Part shown: piece after piece, positions 38,501 through 52,460 of the stretch
Layout: every line of letters starts with the position of its first letter
How positions within the stretch are numbered: position 1 is the stretch's first letter
Source: Hydractinia symbiolongicarpus
Lineage: Eukaryota; Cnidaria; Hydrozoa; Anthoathecata; Hydractiniidae
Reading direction: 5' to 3'
Assembly (NCBI RefSeq): GCF_029227915.1
Contig: NC_079877.1
Coordinates: forward strand, 36,669,851-36,733,850
DNA: 64,000 nt
Program-made: the position numbers and the translations under genes
Notes under the pieces: model-generated
Database searches by the model: none
What the model saw: the letters and a program-made list of their open reading frames with translations, nothing else
What the model was told of the DNA's origin: nothing

Positions 38501-41500
38501 TGACTATACGGGCCGAGTCCGGGATTTACGGAAAATCGCGAGTTTTCGTTTGCCGGCGATTAAACTTCTTTTATTCAGCGTCTCATCAAAAATAAAAACA
38601 TTTTTGAAAACTACAAGTCTCATACGTTTTAGTGGTGAAAAGATAATATAAAAAATCGTTCTGGAAAGGAGTTTACTCACAGGGTACTTTCTTTGTATAT
38701 GCTTGACTATACGAGCCAAGCACGGGATTTACGGGAAATGGCGGGTTTTCGTTTGCCGGCGATTAAACTTCTTTTATTCAGCGTCTCATCAAAAATGGAA
38801 ACATTTTTAAAAACTTCAAGTCTCATGCGTTTTAGTGGTGAAAAAATAATTTAAAAAATCGTTCGGGAAATGAGTTTACTCACAGGGTACTTTCTTTGCA
38901 TACATTCGACTATACGGACCGAGTCCGGGATTTACGGGAATTCGCGGGTTTTCGTTTGCCGGCGATTAAACTTCTTTTATTCAGCGTCTCATCAAAAATG
39001 AAAACATTTTTGAAAACTACAAGTCTCATGCGTTTTAGTGGTGAAAAGATAATTTAAAAAATTGTTTTGGAAATGAGTTTACTCACAGGGTACTTTCTTT
39101 GTATATACTCGACTATACGAGCCGAGTCCGGGATTTACGGGAATTCGCGGGTTTTCGTTTGCCGGCGATTAAACTTCTTTTATTCAGCGTCTCATCAAAA
39201 ATGAAAACATTTTTGAAAACTACTAGTCTCATGCGTTTTAGTGGTGAAGAGATAATTTAAAAAATTGTTCTGGAAATGAGTTTTCTCACAAGGTACTTTC
39301 TTTGTATATACTCGACTATACGGGCCAAGCACGGGATTTACGGGAAATCGCGGGTTTTCGTTTGCCGGCGATTAAACTTCTTTTATTCAGCGTCTCATCA
39401 AAAATGAAAACATTTTTGAAAACTACAAGTCTCATGCGTTTTAGTGGTGAAAAGATAATTTAAAAAATCGTTCGGGAAATGAGTTTACTCACAGGGTACT
39501 TTCTTTGTATACTTTTAACTATACGGGCTGAGTCCGGGATTTACGGGAAATCGCGGGTTTTCGTTTGCCGGCGATTAAACATCTTTTATTCAGCGTCTCA
39601 TCAAAAATGAAAACATTTTTGAAAACTACAAGTCTCATGCGTTTTAGTGGTGAAAAGATAATTTAAAAAATCGTTCTGGAAATGAGTTTACTCCCTGGAC
39701 ATTTTCTTTGTATACTTTTGACTATACGGGCCGAGTCCCGGATTTACGGGAATTCGCGGGTTTTCGTTTGCCGGCGATTAAACTTCTTTTATTCAGCGTC
39801 TCATCAAAAATGAAAACATTTTTGAAAACTACAAGTCTCGTGCGTTTTAGTGGTGAAAAGATAATTTAAAAAATCGTTCTGGAAATGAGTTTACTCGCAG
39901 GGTACTTTCTTTGTATACTTTTGACTATACGGGCCGAGTCCGGGATTTACGGGAAATCGCGGGTTTTCGTTTGCCGGCGATTAAACTTCTTTTATTCAGC
40001 GTCTCATCAAAAATGAAAACAATTTTGAAAACTACAAGTCTCATACGTTTTAGTGGTGAAAAAATAATTTAAAAAATCGTTCGGGAAATGAGTTTACTCC
40101 CTGGGTATTTTCTTTGTATACTTTTGACTATACGGGCCGAGTCCGGGATTTACGGAAAATCGCGGGTTTTCGTTTGCCGGCGATTAAACTTCTTTTATTC
40201 AGCGTCTCATCAAAAATGAAAACATTTTTGAAAACTACAAGTCTCATGCGTTTTAGTGGTGAAAAGATAATATAAAAAATCGTTCTGGAAAGGAGTTTAC
40301 TCACACGGTACTTTCTTTGTATATACTCGACTATACGAGCCAAGCACGGGATTTACGGGAAATGGCGGGTTTTCGTTTGCCGGCGATTAAACTTCTTTTA
40401 TTCAGCGTCTCATCAAAAATGGAAACATTTTTAAAAACTTCAAGTCTCATGCGTTTTAGTGGTGAAAAAATAATTTAAAAAATCGTTCGGGAAATGAGTT
40501 TACTCACAGGGTACTTTCTTTGCATACATTCGACTATACGGGCCGAGTCCGGGATTTACGGGAATTCGCGGGTTTTCGTTTGCCGGTGATTAAACTTCTT
40601 TTATTCAGCGTCTCATCAAAAATGAAAACATTTTTGAAAACTACAAGTCTCATGCGTTTTAGTGGTGAAAAGATAATTTAAAAAATTGTTTTGGAAATGA
40701 GTTTACTCACAGGGTACTTTCTTTGTATATACTCGACTATACGGGCCAAGCACGGGATTTACGGGAAATCGCGGGTTTTCGTTTGCCGGCGATTAAACTT
40801 CTTTTATTCAGCGTCTCATCAAAAATGAAAACATTTTTGAAAACTACAAGTCTCATGCGTTTTAGTGGTGAAAAGATAATTTAAAAAATCGTTCGGGAAA
40901 TGAGTTTACTCACAGGGTACTTTCTTTGTATACTTTTAACTATACGGGCCGAGTCCGGGATTTACGGGAAATCGCGGGTTTTCGTTTGCCGGCGATTAAA
41001 CATCTTTTATTCAGCGTCTCATCAAAAATGAAAACATTTTTGAAAACTACAAGTCTAATGCGTTTTAGTGGTGAAAAGATAATTGAAAAAATCGTTCTGG
41101 AAATGAGTTTACTCGCAGGGTACTTTCTTTGTATACTTTTGACTATACGGGCCGAGTCCGGGATTTACGGGAAATCGCGGGTTTTCGTTTGCCGGCGATT
41201 AAACTTCTTTTATTCAGCGTCTCATCAAAAATGAAAACATTTTTGAAAACTACAAGTCTCATACGTTTTAGTGGTGCAAAAATAATTTAAAAAATTGTTC
41301 GGGAAATGAGTTTACTCCCTGGGTACTTTCTTTGTATACTTTTGACTATACGGGCCGAGTCCCGGATTTACGGGAATTCGCGGGTTTTCGTTTGCCGGCG
41401 ATTAAACATCTTATATTCAGCATCTCATCAAAAATGAAAACATTTTTGAAAACTACAAGTCTCGTGCGTTCTAGTGGTGAAAAGATAATTTAAAAAATCG

Positions 41501-42230
41501 TTCTGGAAATGAGTTTACTCGCAGGGTACTTTCTTTGTATACTTTTGACTATACGGGCCGAGTCCGGGATTTACGGGAAATCGCGGGTTTTCGTTTGCCG
41601 GCGATTAAACTTCTTATATTCAGCGTCTCATCAAAAATGAAAACATTTTTGAAAACTACAAGTCTCGTGCGTTTTAGTGGTGAAAAGATAATTTAAAAAA
41701 TCGTTCTGGAAATGAGTTTACTCGCAGGGTACTTTCTTTGTATACTTTTGACTATACGGGCCGAGTCCGGGATTTACGGGAAATCGCGGGTTTTCGTTTG
41801 CCGGCGATTAAACTTCTTTTTTTCAGCGTCTCATCAAAAATGAAAACATTTTTGAAAACTACAAGTCTCGTGCGTTTTAGTGGTGAAAAGATAATATAAA
41901 AAATCGTTCTGGAAAGGAGTTTACTCACAGGGTACTTTCTTTGTATACATTCGACTATACGGGCCAAGCCCGGGTTTTACGGTAAATCGCGTGTTTTCGT
42001 TTGCCGGCGATTAAACTTCTTTCATTCAGCGTCTCATCAAAAATGGAAACACTTTTGAAAACTACAAGTCTCATGCGTTTTAGTGGTGAAAAGGTAATTT
42101 AAAAAATCGTTCGGAAATGAGTTTACTCACAGGGTACTTTCTTTGTATATACTCGACAATACGGGCCAAGCACGGGATTTACGGGAAATCGCGGGTTTTC
42201 GTTTGCCGCCGATTAAACTTCTTTTATTCA
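35600..42230. repeat. Sub-block F: 4-mer and 8-mer HOR (812 and 1624 bp)
   Basis: The same distinctive monomer pair recurs with starts at 37692, 38504, 40128 and 41752, offsets 812, 1624 and 1624 bp, exact multiples of 203. The CTGGACATTTTC variant lies at 36447, 36853, 37259, 38071 and 39695 (offsets 406, 406, 812, 1624), and at 41319 the homologous site reads CTGGGTACTTTC. Private markers include AGGAGTTTACTC after GATAATATAA, CTTATATTCAGC, and CTCGTGCG. Exact spacing with few indels points to recent spread. Confidence 0.85.
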
Positions 42231-44680
42231 GCGTCTCATCAAAAATGAAAACATTTTTGAAAACTACAAGTCTCATGCGTTTTAGTGGTGAAAAAATAAT
42301 TTAAAAAATCGTTCGAGAAATGAGTTTACTCACAGGGTACTTTCTTTGTATACATTCGACTATACGGGCCAAGCCCGGGATTTACGGGAAATCGCGGGTT
42401 TTCGTTTGACGGCGATTAAACTTCTTTCATTAAGCGTCTCATCAAAAATGAAAACATTCCTGAAAACTACAAGTCTCATGCGATTTAGTGGTGAAAAAAT
42501 AATTTAAAAAATCGTTCGGGAAATGAGTTTACTCCCTGGGTATTTTCTTTGTATACTTTTGACTATACGGGCCGACTTCGGGATTTACGGGAATTCGCGG
42601 GTTTTCGTTTGCCGGCGATTAAACTTCTTTTATTCCGCGTCTCATCAAAAATGAAAACATTTTTGAAAACTACAAGTCTCATGCGTTTTAGTGGTGAAAA
42701 GATAATTAAAAAAATCGTTCTGGTAATGAGTTTACTCACAGGGTACTTTCTTTGTATACATTCGACTATACGGGCCAAGCCCTGGCTTTACGGGAAATCC
42801 CGGGTTTTCGTTTGCCGGCGATTAAACATCTTTTATTCAGCGTGTCATTAAAAATGAAAACATTTTTGAAAACTACAAGTCTCATGCGTTTTAGTGGTGA
42901 AAAGATAATTTAAAAAATCGTTCTGGAAATGAGTTTACTCCCTGGACATTTTCTTTGTATACTTTTGACTATACGGGCCGAGTCCGGGATTTACGGGAAT
43001 TCGCGGGTTTTCGTTTGCCGGCGATTAAACTTCTTTTATTCAGCGTCTCATCAAAAATGAAAACATTTTTAAAAACTACAAGTCTCGTGCGTTTTAGTGG
43101 TGAAAAGATAATTGAAAAAATCGTTCTGGAAATGAGTTTACTCGCAGGGTACTTTCTTTGTATACTTTTGACTATACGGGCCGAGTCCGGGATTTACGGG
43201 AAATCGCGGGTTTTCGTTTGCCGGCGATTAAACTTCTTTTATTCAGCGTCTCATCAAAAATGAAAACATTTTTGAAAACTACAAGTCTCATGCGTTTTAG
43301 TGGTGAAAAGATAATATAAAAAATCGTTCTGGAAAGGAGTTTACTCACAGGGTAGTTTCTTTGTATACATTCGACTATACGGGCCAAGCCCGGGATTTAC
43401 GGGAAATCGCGGGTTTTCGTTTGCCGGCGATTAAACTTCTTTCATTCAGCGTCTCATCAAAAATGGAAACATTTTTGAAAACTACAAGTCTCATGCGTTT
43501 TAGTGGTGAAAAAATAATTTAAAAAATCGTTCGAGAAATGAGTTTATTCACAGGGTACTTTCTTTGTATACATTCGACTATACGGGCCAAGCCCGGGATT
43601 TACGGGAAATCGCGGGTTTTCGTTTGACGGCGATTAAACTTCTTTCATTAAGCGTCTCATCAAAAATGAAAACATTCCTGAAAACTACAAGTCTCATGCG
43701 ATTTAGTGGTGAAAAAATAATTTAAAAAATCGTTCGGGAAATGAGTTTACTCCCTGGGTATTTTCTTTGTATACTTTTGACTATACGGGCCGACTTCGGG
43801 ATTTACGGGAATTCGCGGGTTTTCGTTTGCCGGCGATTAAACTTCTTTTATTCCACGTCTCATCAAAAATGAAAACATTTTTGAAAACTACAAGTCTCAT
43901 GCGTTTTAGTGGTGAAAAGATAATTAAAAAAATCGTTCTGGTAATGAGTTTACTCACAGGGTACTTTCTTTGTATACATTCGACTATACGGGCCAAGCCC
44001 TGGCTTTACGGGAAATCCCGGGTTTTCGTTTGCCGGCGATTAAACATCTTTTATTCAGCGTGTCATTAAAAATGAAAACATTTTTGAAAACTACAAGTCT
44101 CATGCGTTTTAGTGGTGAAAAGATAATTTAAAAAATCGTTCTGGAAATGAGTTTACTCCCTGGACATTTTCTTTGTATACTTTTGACTATACGGGCCGAG
44201 TCCGGGATTTACGGGAATTCGCGGGTTTTCGTTTGCCGGCGATTAAACTTCTTTTATTCAGCGTCTCATCAAAAATGAAAACATTTTTAAAAACTACAAG
44301 TCTCGTGCGTTTTAGTGGTGAAAAGATAATTGAAAAAATCGTTCTGGAAATGAGTTTACTCGCAGGGTACTTTCTTTGTATACTTTTGACTATACGGGCC
44401 GAGTCCGGGATTTACGGGAAATCGCGGGTTTTCGTTTGCCGGCGATTAAACTTCTTTTATTCAGCGTCTCATCAAAAATGAAAACATTTTTGAAAACTAC
44501 AAGTCTCGTGCGTTTTAGTGGTGAAAAGATAATATAAAAAATCGTTCTGGAAAGGAGTTTACTCACAGGGTAGTTTCTTTGTATACATTCGACTATACGG
44601 CCAAGCCCGGGATTTACGGGAAATCGCGGGTTTTCGTTTGCCGGCGTTTAAACTTCTTTCATTCAGCGTCTCATCAAAAA
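42231..44680. repeat. Sub-block G: two tandem copies of a 1218-bp 6-mer
   Basis: Copies lie at about 42.25-43.46 kb and 43.47-44.68 kb. GTTCGAGAAATG is at 42311 and 43529, and GGTAGTTTC is at 43351 and 44569, both exactly 1218 bp (6 x 203) apart. Shared private variants include CCGACTTCGGG, TAATTAAAAAAATCG with TTCTGGTAATG, CCCTGGCTTTACGG with AAATCCCGGG, and TAATTGAAAAAATCG. Only a handful of differences are visible (for example CCGCGTC against CCACGTC). Confidence 0.9.
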
Positions 44681-47600
44681 TGGAAACATTTTTGAAAACT
44701 ACAAGTCTCATGCGTTTTAGTGGTGAAAAAATAATTTAAAAAATCGTTCGGGAAATGAGTTTACTCACAGGGTACTTTCTTTGTATACATTCGACTATAC
44801 GGGACGAGTCCGGGATTTACGGGAATTCGCGGGTTTTCGTTTGCCGGCGATTAAACTTCTTTTATTCAGCGTCTCATCAAAAATGAAAACATTTTTGAAA
44901 ACTACAAGTCTCATGCGTTTTAGTGGTGAAAAGATAATTTAAAAAATCGTTCTGGAAATGAGTTTACTCGCCGCATACTTTCTTTGTATAGTTTTGACTA
45001 TACGGGCGAGTCCGGGATTTACGGGAAATCGCGGGTTTCCGTTTGCCGGCAATTAAACTTCTTTTATTCAGCGTCTCATCAAAAATGGAAACATTTTTGA
45101 AAACTACAAGTCTCATGCGTTTTAGTGGTGAAAAAATAATTTAAAAAATCGTTCTGGAAATGAGTTTACTCCCTGAGTACTTTCTTTGTATACTTTTGAC
45201 TATACGAGCCGAGTCCGGGATTTACGGGAAATCGTTGTTTTTCGTTTGCCGGCGATTAAACTTCTTTTATTCAGCGTCTCATCAAAAATGAAAACATTTT
45301 TGAAAACTACAAGTCTCATGCGTTTTAGTGGTGAAAAGATAATTTAAAAAATCGTTCTGGAAATGAGTTTACTCGCAGGGTACTTTCTTTGTATACTTTC
45401 GACTATACGGGCCGAGTCCGGGATTTACGGGAAATCGCGGGTTTTCGTTTGCCGGCGATTAAACTTCTTTTATTCAGCGTCTCATCAAAAATGAAAACAT
45501 TTTTGAAAACTACAAGTCTCATGCGTTTTTATGGTGAAAAGATAATTTAAAAAATCGTTCGGGAAATGAGTTTACTCCCTGGGTAGTTTCTTTGTATACT
45601 TTTGACTATACGGGCCGAGTCCGGGATTTACGGGAAATCGCGGGTTTTCGTTTGCCAGCGATTAAACTTCTTTTATTCCGCGTCTCATCAAAAATGAAAA
45701 CATTTTTGAAAACTACAAGTCTCATGCGTTTTAGTGGTGAAAAGATAATTTAAAAAATCGTTCTGGAAATGAGTTTACTCACAGGGTACTTTCTTTGTAT
45801 ATATTCGACTATACGGGCCAAGCCCGGGATTTACGGGAAATCGCGCGTTTTGGTTTGCCGGCGATTAAACTTCTTTTATTCAGCGTCCCATCAAAAATTA
45901 AAACATTTTTGAAAACTACAAGTCTCATGCGTTTTAGTGGTGAAAAAATAATTTAAAAAAACGTTCGGGAAATTAGTTTACTCCCTGGGTACTTTCTTTG
46001 TATACATTCGACTATACGGGCCTAGCTCGGGATTTACGGAAAATCGCTAGTTTTCGTTTGCCGGCGATTAAACCTCTTTCATTAGGCGTCTCATCAAAAA
46101 TGAAAACATTTTTGAAAACTACAAGTCTCATGCGTTTTAGTGGTGAAAAGATAATTTAAAAAATCGTTCGGGAAATGAGTTTACTCCCTGGGTAGTTTCT
46201 TTGTATACTTTTGACTATACGGGCCGAGTCCGGGATTTACGGGAAATCGCGGGTTTTCGTTTGCCAGCGATTAAACTTCTTTTATTCCGCGTCTCATCAA
46301 AAATAAAAACATTTTTGAAAACTACAAGTCTCATGCGTTTTAGTGGTGAAAAGATAATTTAAAAAATCGTTCTGGAAATGAGTTTACTCACAGGGTACTT
46401 TCTTTGTATATATTCGACTATACGGGCCAAGCCCGGGATTTACGGGAAATCGCGCGTTTTGGTTTGCCGGCGATTAAACTTCTTTTATTCAGCGTCCCAT
46501 CAAAAATTAAAACATTTTTGAAAACTACAAGTCTCATGCGTTTTAGTGGTGAAAAAATAATTTAAAAAATCGTTCGGGAAATGAGTTTACTCCCTGAGTA
46601 GTTTCTTTGTATACTTTTGACTATACGGGCCGAGTCCGGGATTTACGGGAAATCGCGGGTTTTCGTTTGCCAGCGATTAAACTTCTTTTATTCCGCGTCT
46701 CATCAAAAATGAAAACATTTTTGAAAACTACAAGTCTCATGCGTTTTAGTGGTGAAAAGATAATTTAAAAAATCGTTCTGGAAATGAGTTTACTCACAGG
46801 GTACTTTCTTTGTATATATTCGACTATACGGGCCAAGCCCGGGATTTACGGGAAATCGCGCGTTTTCGTTTGCCGGCGATTAAACTTCTTTTATTCAGCG
46901 TCCCATCAAAAATTAAAACATTTTTGAAAACTACAAGTCTCATGCCTTCTAGTGGTGAAAAAATAATTTAAAAAAACGTTCGGGAAATTAGTTTACTCCC
47001 TGGGTACTTTCTTTGTATACATTTGACTATACGGGCCTAGCTCGGGATTTACGGAAAATCGCTAGTTTTCGTTTGCCGGCGATTAAACCTCTTTCATTAG
47101 GCGTTTCATCAAAAATGAAAAAATTTTTGAAAACTACAAGTCTCATGCGTTTTAGTGGCGAAAAAATAATTTAAAAAAACGTTCGGGAAATTAGTTTACT
47201 CCCTGGGTACTTTCTTTGTATACATTTGACTATACGGGCCTAGCTCGGGATTTACGGAAAATCGCTAGTTTTCGTTTGCCGGCGATTAAACCTCTTTCAT
47301 TAGGCGTTTCATCAAAAATGAAAACATTTTTGAAAACTACAAGTCTCATGCGTTTTAGTGGCGAAAAAATAATTTAAAAAATCGTTCTGGAAATGAGTTT
47401 ACTCCCTGAGTACTTTCTTTGTATACTTTTGACTATACGAGCCGAGTCCTGGATTTACGGGAAATCGTTGTTTTTCGTTTGCCGGCGATTAAACTTCTTT
47501 TATTCAGCGTCTCATCAAAAATGAAAACATTTTTGAAAACTACAAGTCTCATGCGTTTTAGTGGTGAAAAGATAATTTAAAAAATCGTTCTGGAAATGAG

Positions 47601-50600
47601 TTTACTCACAGGGTACTTTCTTTGTATATATATTCGACTATACGGGCCAAGCCCGGGATTTACGGGAAACCGTGCGTTTTCGTTTGCCGGCGATTAAACT
47701 TCTTTTATTCAGCGTCCCATCAAAAATTAAAACATTTTTGAAAACTACAAGTCTCATGCGTTTTAGTGGTGAAAAAATAATTTAAAAAATCGTTCGGGAA
47801 ATGAGTTTACTCCCTAGATACTTTCTTTGTATACTTTTGGCTATACGGGCCGAGTCCGGGATTTACGGGAATTCGCGGGTTTTCGTTTGCCGGCGATTAA
47901 ACTTCTTTTATTCAGCGTCTCATCAAAAATGAAAACATTTTTGAGAACTACAAGTCTCATGCGTTTTAGTGGTGAAAAGATAATTTAAAAAATCGTTCCT
48001 GAAATGAGTTTACTCGCAGGGTACTTTCTTTGTATACTTTCGACTATACGGGCCGAGTCCGGGATTTACGGGAAATCGCGGGTTTTCGTTTGCCGGCGAT
48101 TAAACTTCTTTTATTCAGCGTCTCATCAAAAATGAAAACATTTTTGAAAACTACAAGTCTCATGCGTTTTAGTGGTGAAAAGATAATTTAAAAAATCGTT
48201 CGGGAAATGAGTTACTCCCTGGGTAGTTTCTTTGTATACTTTTTACTATACGGGCCGAGTCCGGGATTTACGGGAAATCGCGGGTTTTCGTTTGCCAGCG
48301 ATTAAACTTCTTTTATTCCGCGTCTCATCAAAAATGAAAACATTTTTGAAAACTACAAGTCTCATGCGTTTTAGTGGTGAAAAGATAATTTAAAAAATCG
48401 TTCTGGTAATGAGTTTACTCACAGGGTACTTTCTTTGTATACATTCGACTATACGGGCCAAGCCCTGGCTTTACGGGAAATCCCGGGTTTTCGTTTGCCG
48501 GCGATTAAACATCTTTTATTCAGCGTGTCATTAAAAATGAAAACATTTTTGAAAACTACAAGTCTCATGCGTTTTAGTGGTGAAAAGATAATTTAAAAAA
48601 TCGTTCTGGAAATGAGTTTACTCCCTGGACATTTTCTTTGTATACTTTTGACTATACGGGCCGAGTCCGGGATTTACGGGAATTCGCGGGTTTTCGTTTG
48701 CCGGCGATTAAACTTCTTTTATTCAACGTCTCATCAAAAATGAAAACATTTTTAAAAACTACAAGTCTCGTGCGTTTTAGTGGTGAAAAGATAATTGAAA
48801 AAATCGTTCTGGAAATGAGTTTACTCGCAGGGTACTTTCTTTGTATACTTTTGACTATACGGGCCGAGTCCGGGATTTACGGGAAATCGCGGGTTTTCGT
48901 TTGCCGGCGATTAAACTTCTTTTATTCAGCGTCTCATCAAAAATGAAAACATTTTTGAAAACTACAAGTCTCATGCGTTTTAGTGGTGAAAAGATAATAT
49001 AAAAAATCGTTCTGGAAAGGAGTTTACTCACAGGGTAGTTTCTTTGTATACATTCGACTATACGGGCCAAGCCCGGGATTTACGGGAAATCGCGGGTTTT
49101 CGTTTGCCGGCGATTAAACTTCTTTCATTCAGCGTCTCATCAAAAATGGAAACATTTTTGAAAACTACAAGTCTCATGCGTTTTAGTGGTGAAAAAATAA
49201 TTTAAAAAATCGTTCGGGAAATGAGTTTACTCACAGGATACTTTCTTTGTATACATTCGACTATACGGGACGAGTCCGGGATTTACGGGAATTCGCGGGT
49301 TTTCGTTTGCCGGCGATTAAACTTCTTTTATTCAGCGTCTCATCAAAAATGAAAACATTTTTGAAAACTACAAGTCTCATGCGTTTTAGTGGTGAAAAGA
49401 TAATTCAAAAAATCGTTCTGGAAATGAGTTTACTCGCCGCATACTTTCTTTGTATAGTTTTGACTATACGGGCGAGTCCGGGATTTACGGGAAATCGCGG
49501 GTTTTCGTTTGCCGGAAATTAAACTTCTTTTATTCAGCGTCTCATCAAAAATGGAAACATTTTTGAAAACTACAAGTCTCATGCGTTTTAGTGGTGAAAA
49601 AATAATTTAAAAAATCGTTCTGGAAATGAGTTTACTCCCTGAGTACTTTCTTTGTATACTTTTGACTATACGAGCCGAGTCCGGGATTTACGGGAAATCG
49701 TTGTTTTTCGTTTGCCGGCGATTAAACTTCTTTTATTCAGCGTCTCATCAAAAATGAAAACATTTTTGAAAACTACAAGTCTCATGCGTTTTAGTGGTGA
49801 AAAGATAATTTAAAAAATCGTTCTGGAAATGAGTTTACTCGCAGGGTACTTTCTTTGTATACTTTCGACTATACGGGCCGAGTCCGGGATTTACGGGAAA
49901 TCGCGGGTTTTCGTTTGCCGGCGATTAAACTTCTTTTATTCAGCGTCTCATCAAAAATGAAAACATTTTTGAAAACTACAAGTCTCATGCGTTTTTATGG
50001 TGAAAAGATAATTTAAAAAATCGTTCGAGAAATGAGTTTACTCCCTGGGTAGTTTCTTTGTATACTTTTGACTATATGGGCCGAGTCCGGGATTTACGGG
50101 AAATCGCGGGTTTTCGTTTGCCAGCGATTAAACTTCTTTTATTCCGCGTCTCATCAAAAATGAAAACATTTTTGAAAACTACAAGTCTCATGCGTTTTAG
50201 TGGTGAAAAGATAATTTAAAAAATCGTTCTGGAAATGAGTTTACTCCCTGAGTACTTTCTTTGTATACTTTCGACTATACGGGCCGAGTCTGGGATTTAC
50301 GGGAAATCGCGGGTTTTCGTTTGCCGGCGATTAAACTTCTTTTATTCAGCGTCTCATCAAAAATGAAAACATTTTTGAAAACTACAAGTCTCATGCGTTT
50401 TAGTGGTGAAAAGATAATTTAAAAAATCGTCCGGGAAATGAGTTTACTCCCTGGGTAGTTTCTTTGTATACTTTTGACTATACGGGCCGAGTCCGGGATT
50501 TACGGGAAATCGCGGGTTTTCGTTTGCCAGCGATTAAACTTCTTTTATTCAGCGTCCCATCAAAAATTAAAACATTTTTGAAAACTACAAGTCTCATGCG

Positions 50601-52460
50601 TTTTAGTGGTGAAAAAATAATATAAAAAATCGTTCGGGAAATGAGTTTACTCCCTGGGTAGTTTCTTTGTATACTTTTGACTATACGGGCCGAGTCCGGG
50701 ATTTACGGGAAATCGCGGGTTTTCGTTTGCCAGCGATTAAACTTCTTTTATTCCGCGTCTCATCAAAAATGAAAACATTTTTGAAAACTACAAGTCTCAT
50801 GCGTTTTAGTGGTGAAAAGATAATTTAAAAAATCGTTCTGGAAATGAGTTTACTCACAGGGTACTTTCTTTGTATATATTCGACTATACGGGCCAAGCCC
50901 GGGATTTACGGGAAACCGCGCGTTTTTGTTTGCCGGCGATTAAACTTCTTTTATTCAGCGTCCCATCAAAAATTAAAACATTTTTGAAAACTACAAGTCT
51001 CATGCCTTCTAGTGGTGAAAAAATAATTTAAAAAAACGTTCGGGAAATTAGTTTACTCCCTGGGTACTTTCTTTGTATACATTTGACTATACGGGCCTAG
51101 CTCGGGATTTACGGAAAATCGGTAGTTTTCGTTTGCCGGCGATTAAACCTCTTTCATTAGGCGTTTCATCAAAAATGAAAACATTTTTGAAAACTACAAG
51201 TCTCATGCGTTTTAGTGGCGAAAAAATAATTTAAAAAAACGTTCGGGAAATTAGTTTACTCCCTGGGTACTTTCTTTGTATACATTTGACTATACGGGCC
51301 TAGCTCGGGATTTACGGAAAATCGCTAGTTTTCGTTTGCCGGCGATTAAACCTCTTTCATTAGGCGTTTCATCAAAAATGAAAACATTTTTGAAAACTAC
51401 AAGTCTCATGCGTTTTAGTGGCGAAAAAATAATTTAAAAAATCGTTCTGGAAATGAGTTTACTCCCTGAGTACTTTCTTTGTATACTTTTGACTATACGA
51501 GCCGAGTCCGGGATTTACGGGAAATCGTTGTTTTTCGTTTGCCGGCGATTAAACTTCTTTTATTCAGCGTCTCATCAAAAATGAAAACATTTTTGAAAAC
51601 TACAAGTCTCATGCGTTTTAGTGGTGAAAAGATAATTTAAAAAATCGTTCTGGAAATGAGTTTACTCACAGGGTACTTTCTTTGTGTATATATTCGACTA
51701 TACGGGCCAAGCCCGGGATTTACGGGAAACCGTGCGTTTTCGTTTGCCGGCGATTAAACTTCTTTTATTCAGCGTCCCATCAAAAATTAAAACATTTTTG
51801 AAAACTACAAGTCTCATGCGTTTTAGTGGTGAAAAAATAATTTAAAAAATCGTTCGGGAAATGAGTTTACTCCCTAGATACTTTCTTTGTATACTTTTGG
51901 CTATACGGGCCGAGTCCGGGATTTACGGGAATTCGCGGGTTTTCGTTTGCCGGCGATTAAACTTCTTTTATTCAGCGTCTCATCAAAAATGAAAACATTT
52001 TTGAAAACTACAAGTCTCATGCGTTTTAGTGGTGAAAAGATAATTTAAAAAATCGTTCTGGAAATGAGTTTACTCGCAGGGTACTTTCTTTGTATACTTT
52101 CGACTATACGGGCCGAGTCCGGGATTTACGGGAAATCGCGGGTTTTCGTTTGCCGGCGATTAAACTTCTTTTATTCAGCGTCTCATCAAAAATGAAAACA
52201 TTTTTGAAAACTACAAGTCTCATGCGTTTTAGTGGTGAAAAGATAATTTAAAAAATCGTTCGGGAAATGAGTTACTCCCTGGGTAGTTTCTTTGTATACT
52301 TTTGACTATACGGGCCGAGTCCGGGATTTACGGGAAATCGCGGGTTTTCGTTTGCCAGCGATTAAACTTCTTTTATTCCGCGTCTCATCAAAAATGAAAA
52401 CATTTTTGAAAACTACAAGTCTCATGCGTTTTAGTGGTGAAAAGATAATTTAAAAAATCG
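43936..52460. repeat. Sub-block H: interleaved 22-mer and 20-mer duplications
   Basis: 43936 to about 45760 matches 48401 to about 50226 at 4465-4466 bp (22 monomers). Anchors are CCGCATACTTTC at 44971 and 49437, ATCGTTGTTT at 45231 and 49697, and ATGCGTTTTTATGG at 45521 and 49987. From about 46490 the register changes: 46490-48400 matches 50550-52460 at exactly 4060 bp (20 monomers). Anchors are ATGCCTTCTAG at about 46942 and 51002, and the one-base-short GAGTTACTCCC at 48209 and 52269. The switch implies that two monomers were lost or gained between the two matched stretches after a first large duplication. Confidence 0.85.
46898..47100. repeat. Divergent type 4 monomer (CCTAGCTCGGG)
   Basis: A 203-bp monomer with a distinctive package: AAACGTTCGGGAAATTAG, ACATTTGAC, CCTAGCTCGGG, ACGGAAAATCGCTAG, and AACCTCTTTCATTAGGCG leading into the next unit. 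Copies of the CCTAGCTC marker are at about 46021, 47036, 47239, 51096, 51299, 55563, 58806 and 63060, and none is seen left of 45.9 kb. Several copies also change ATGCGTTTTAG to ATGCCTTCTAG. It is a clean marker for registering the HORs in the right third of the window. Confidence 0.88.

Noticed and set aside
37692-43387. Recurrent 71-codon minus-strand frames (also elsewhere) as possible small proteins
   Set aside because: The starts I checked are TTG on the reverse strand. The frames sit opposite the plus-strand open frames of the same monomers and track the satellite variants exactly, with no sign of selection on codons.
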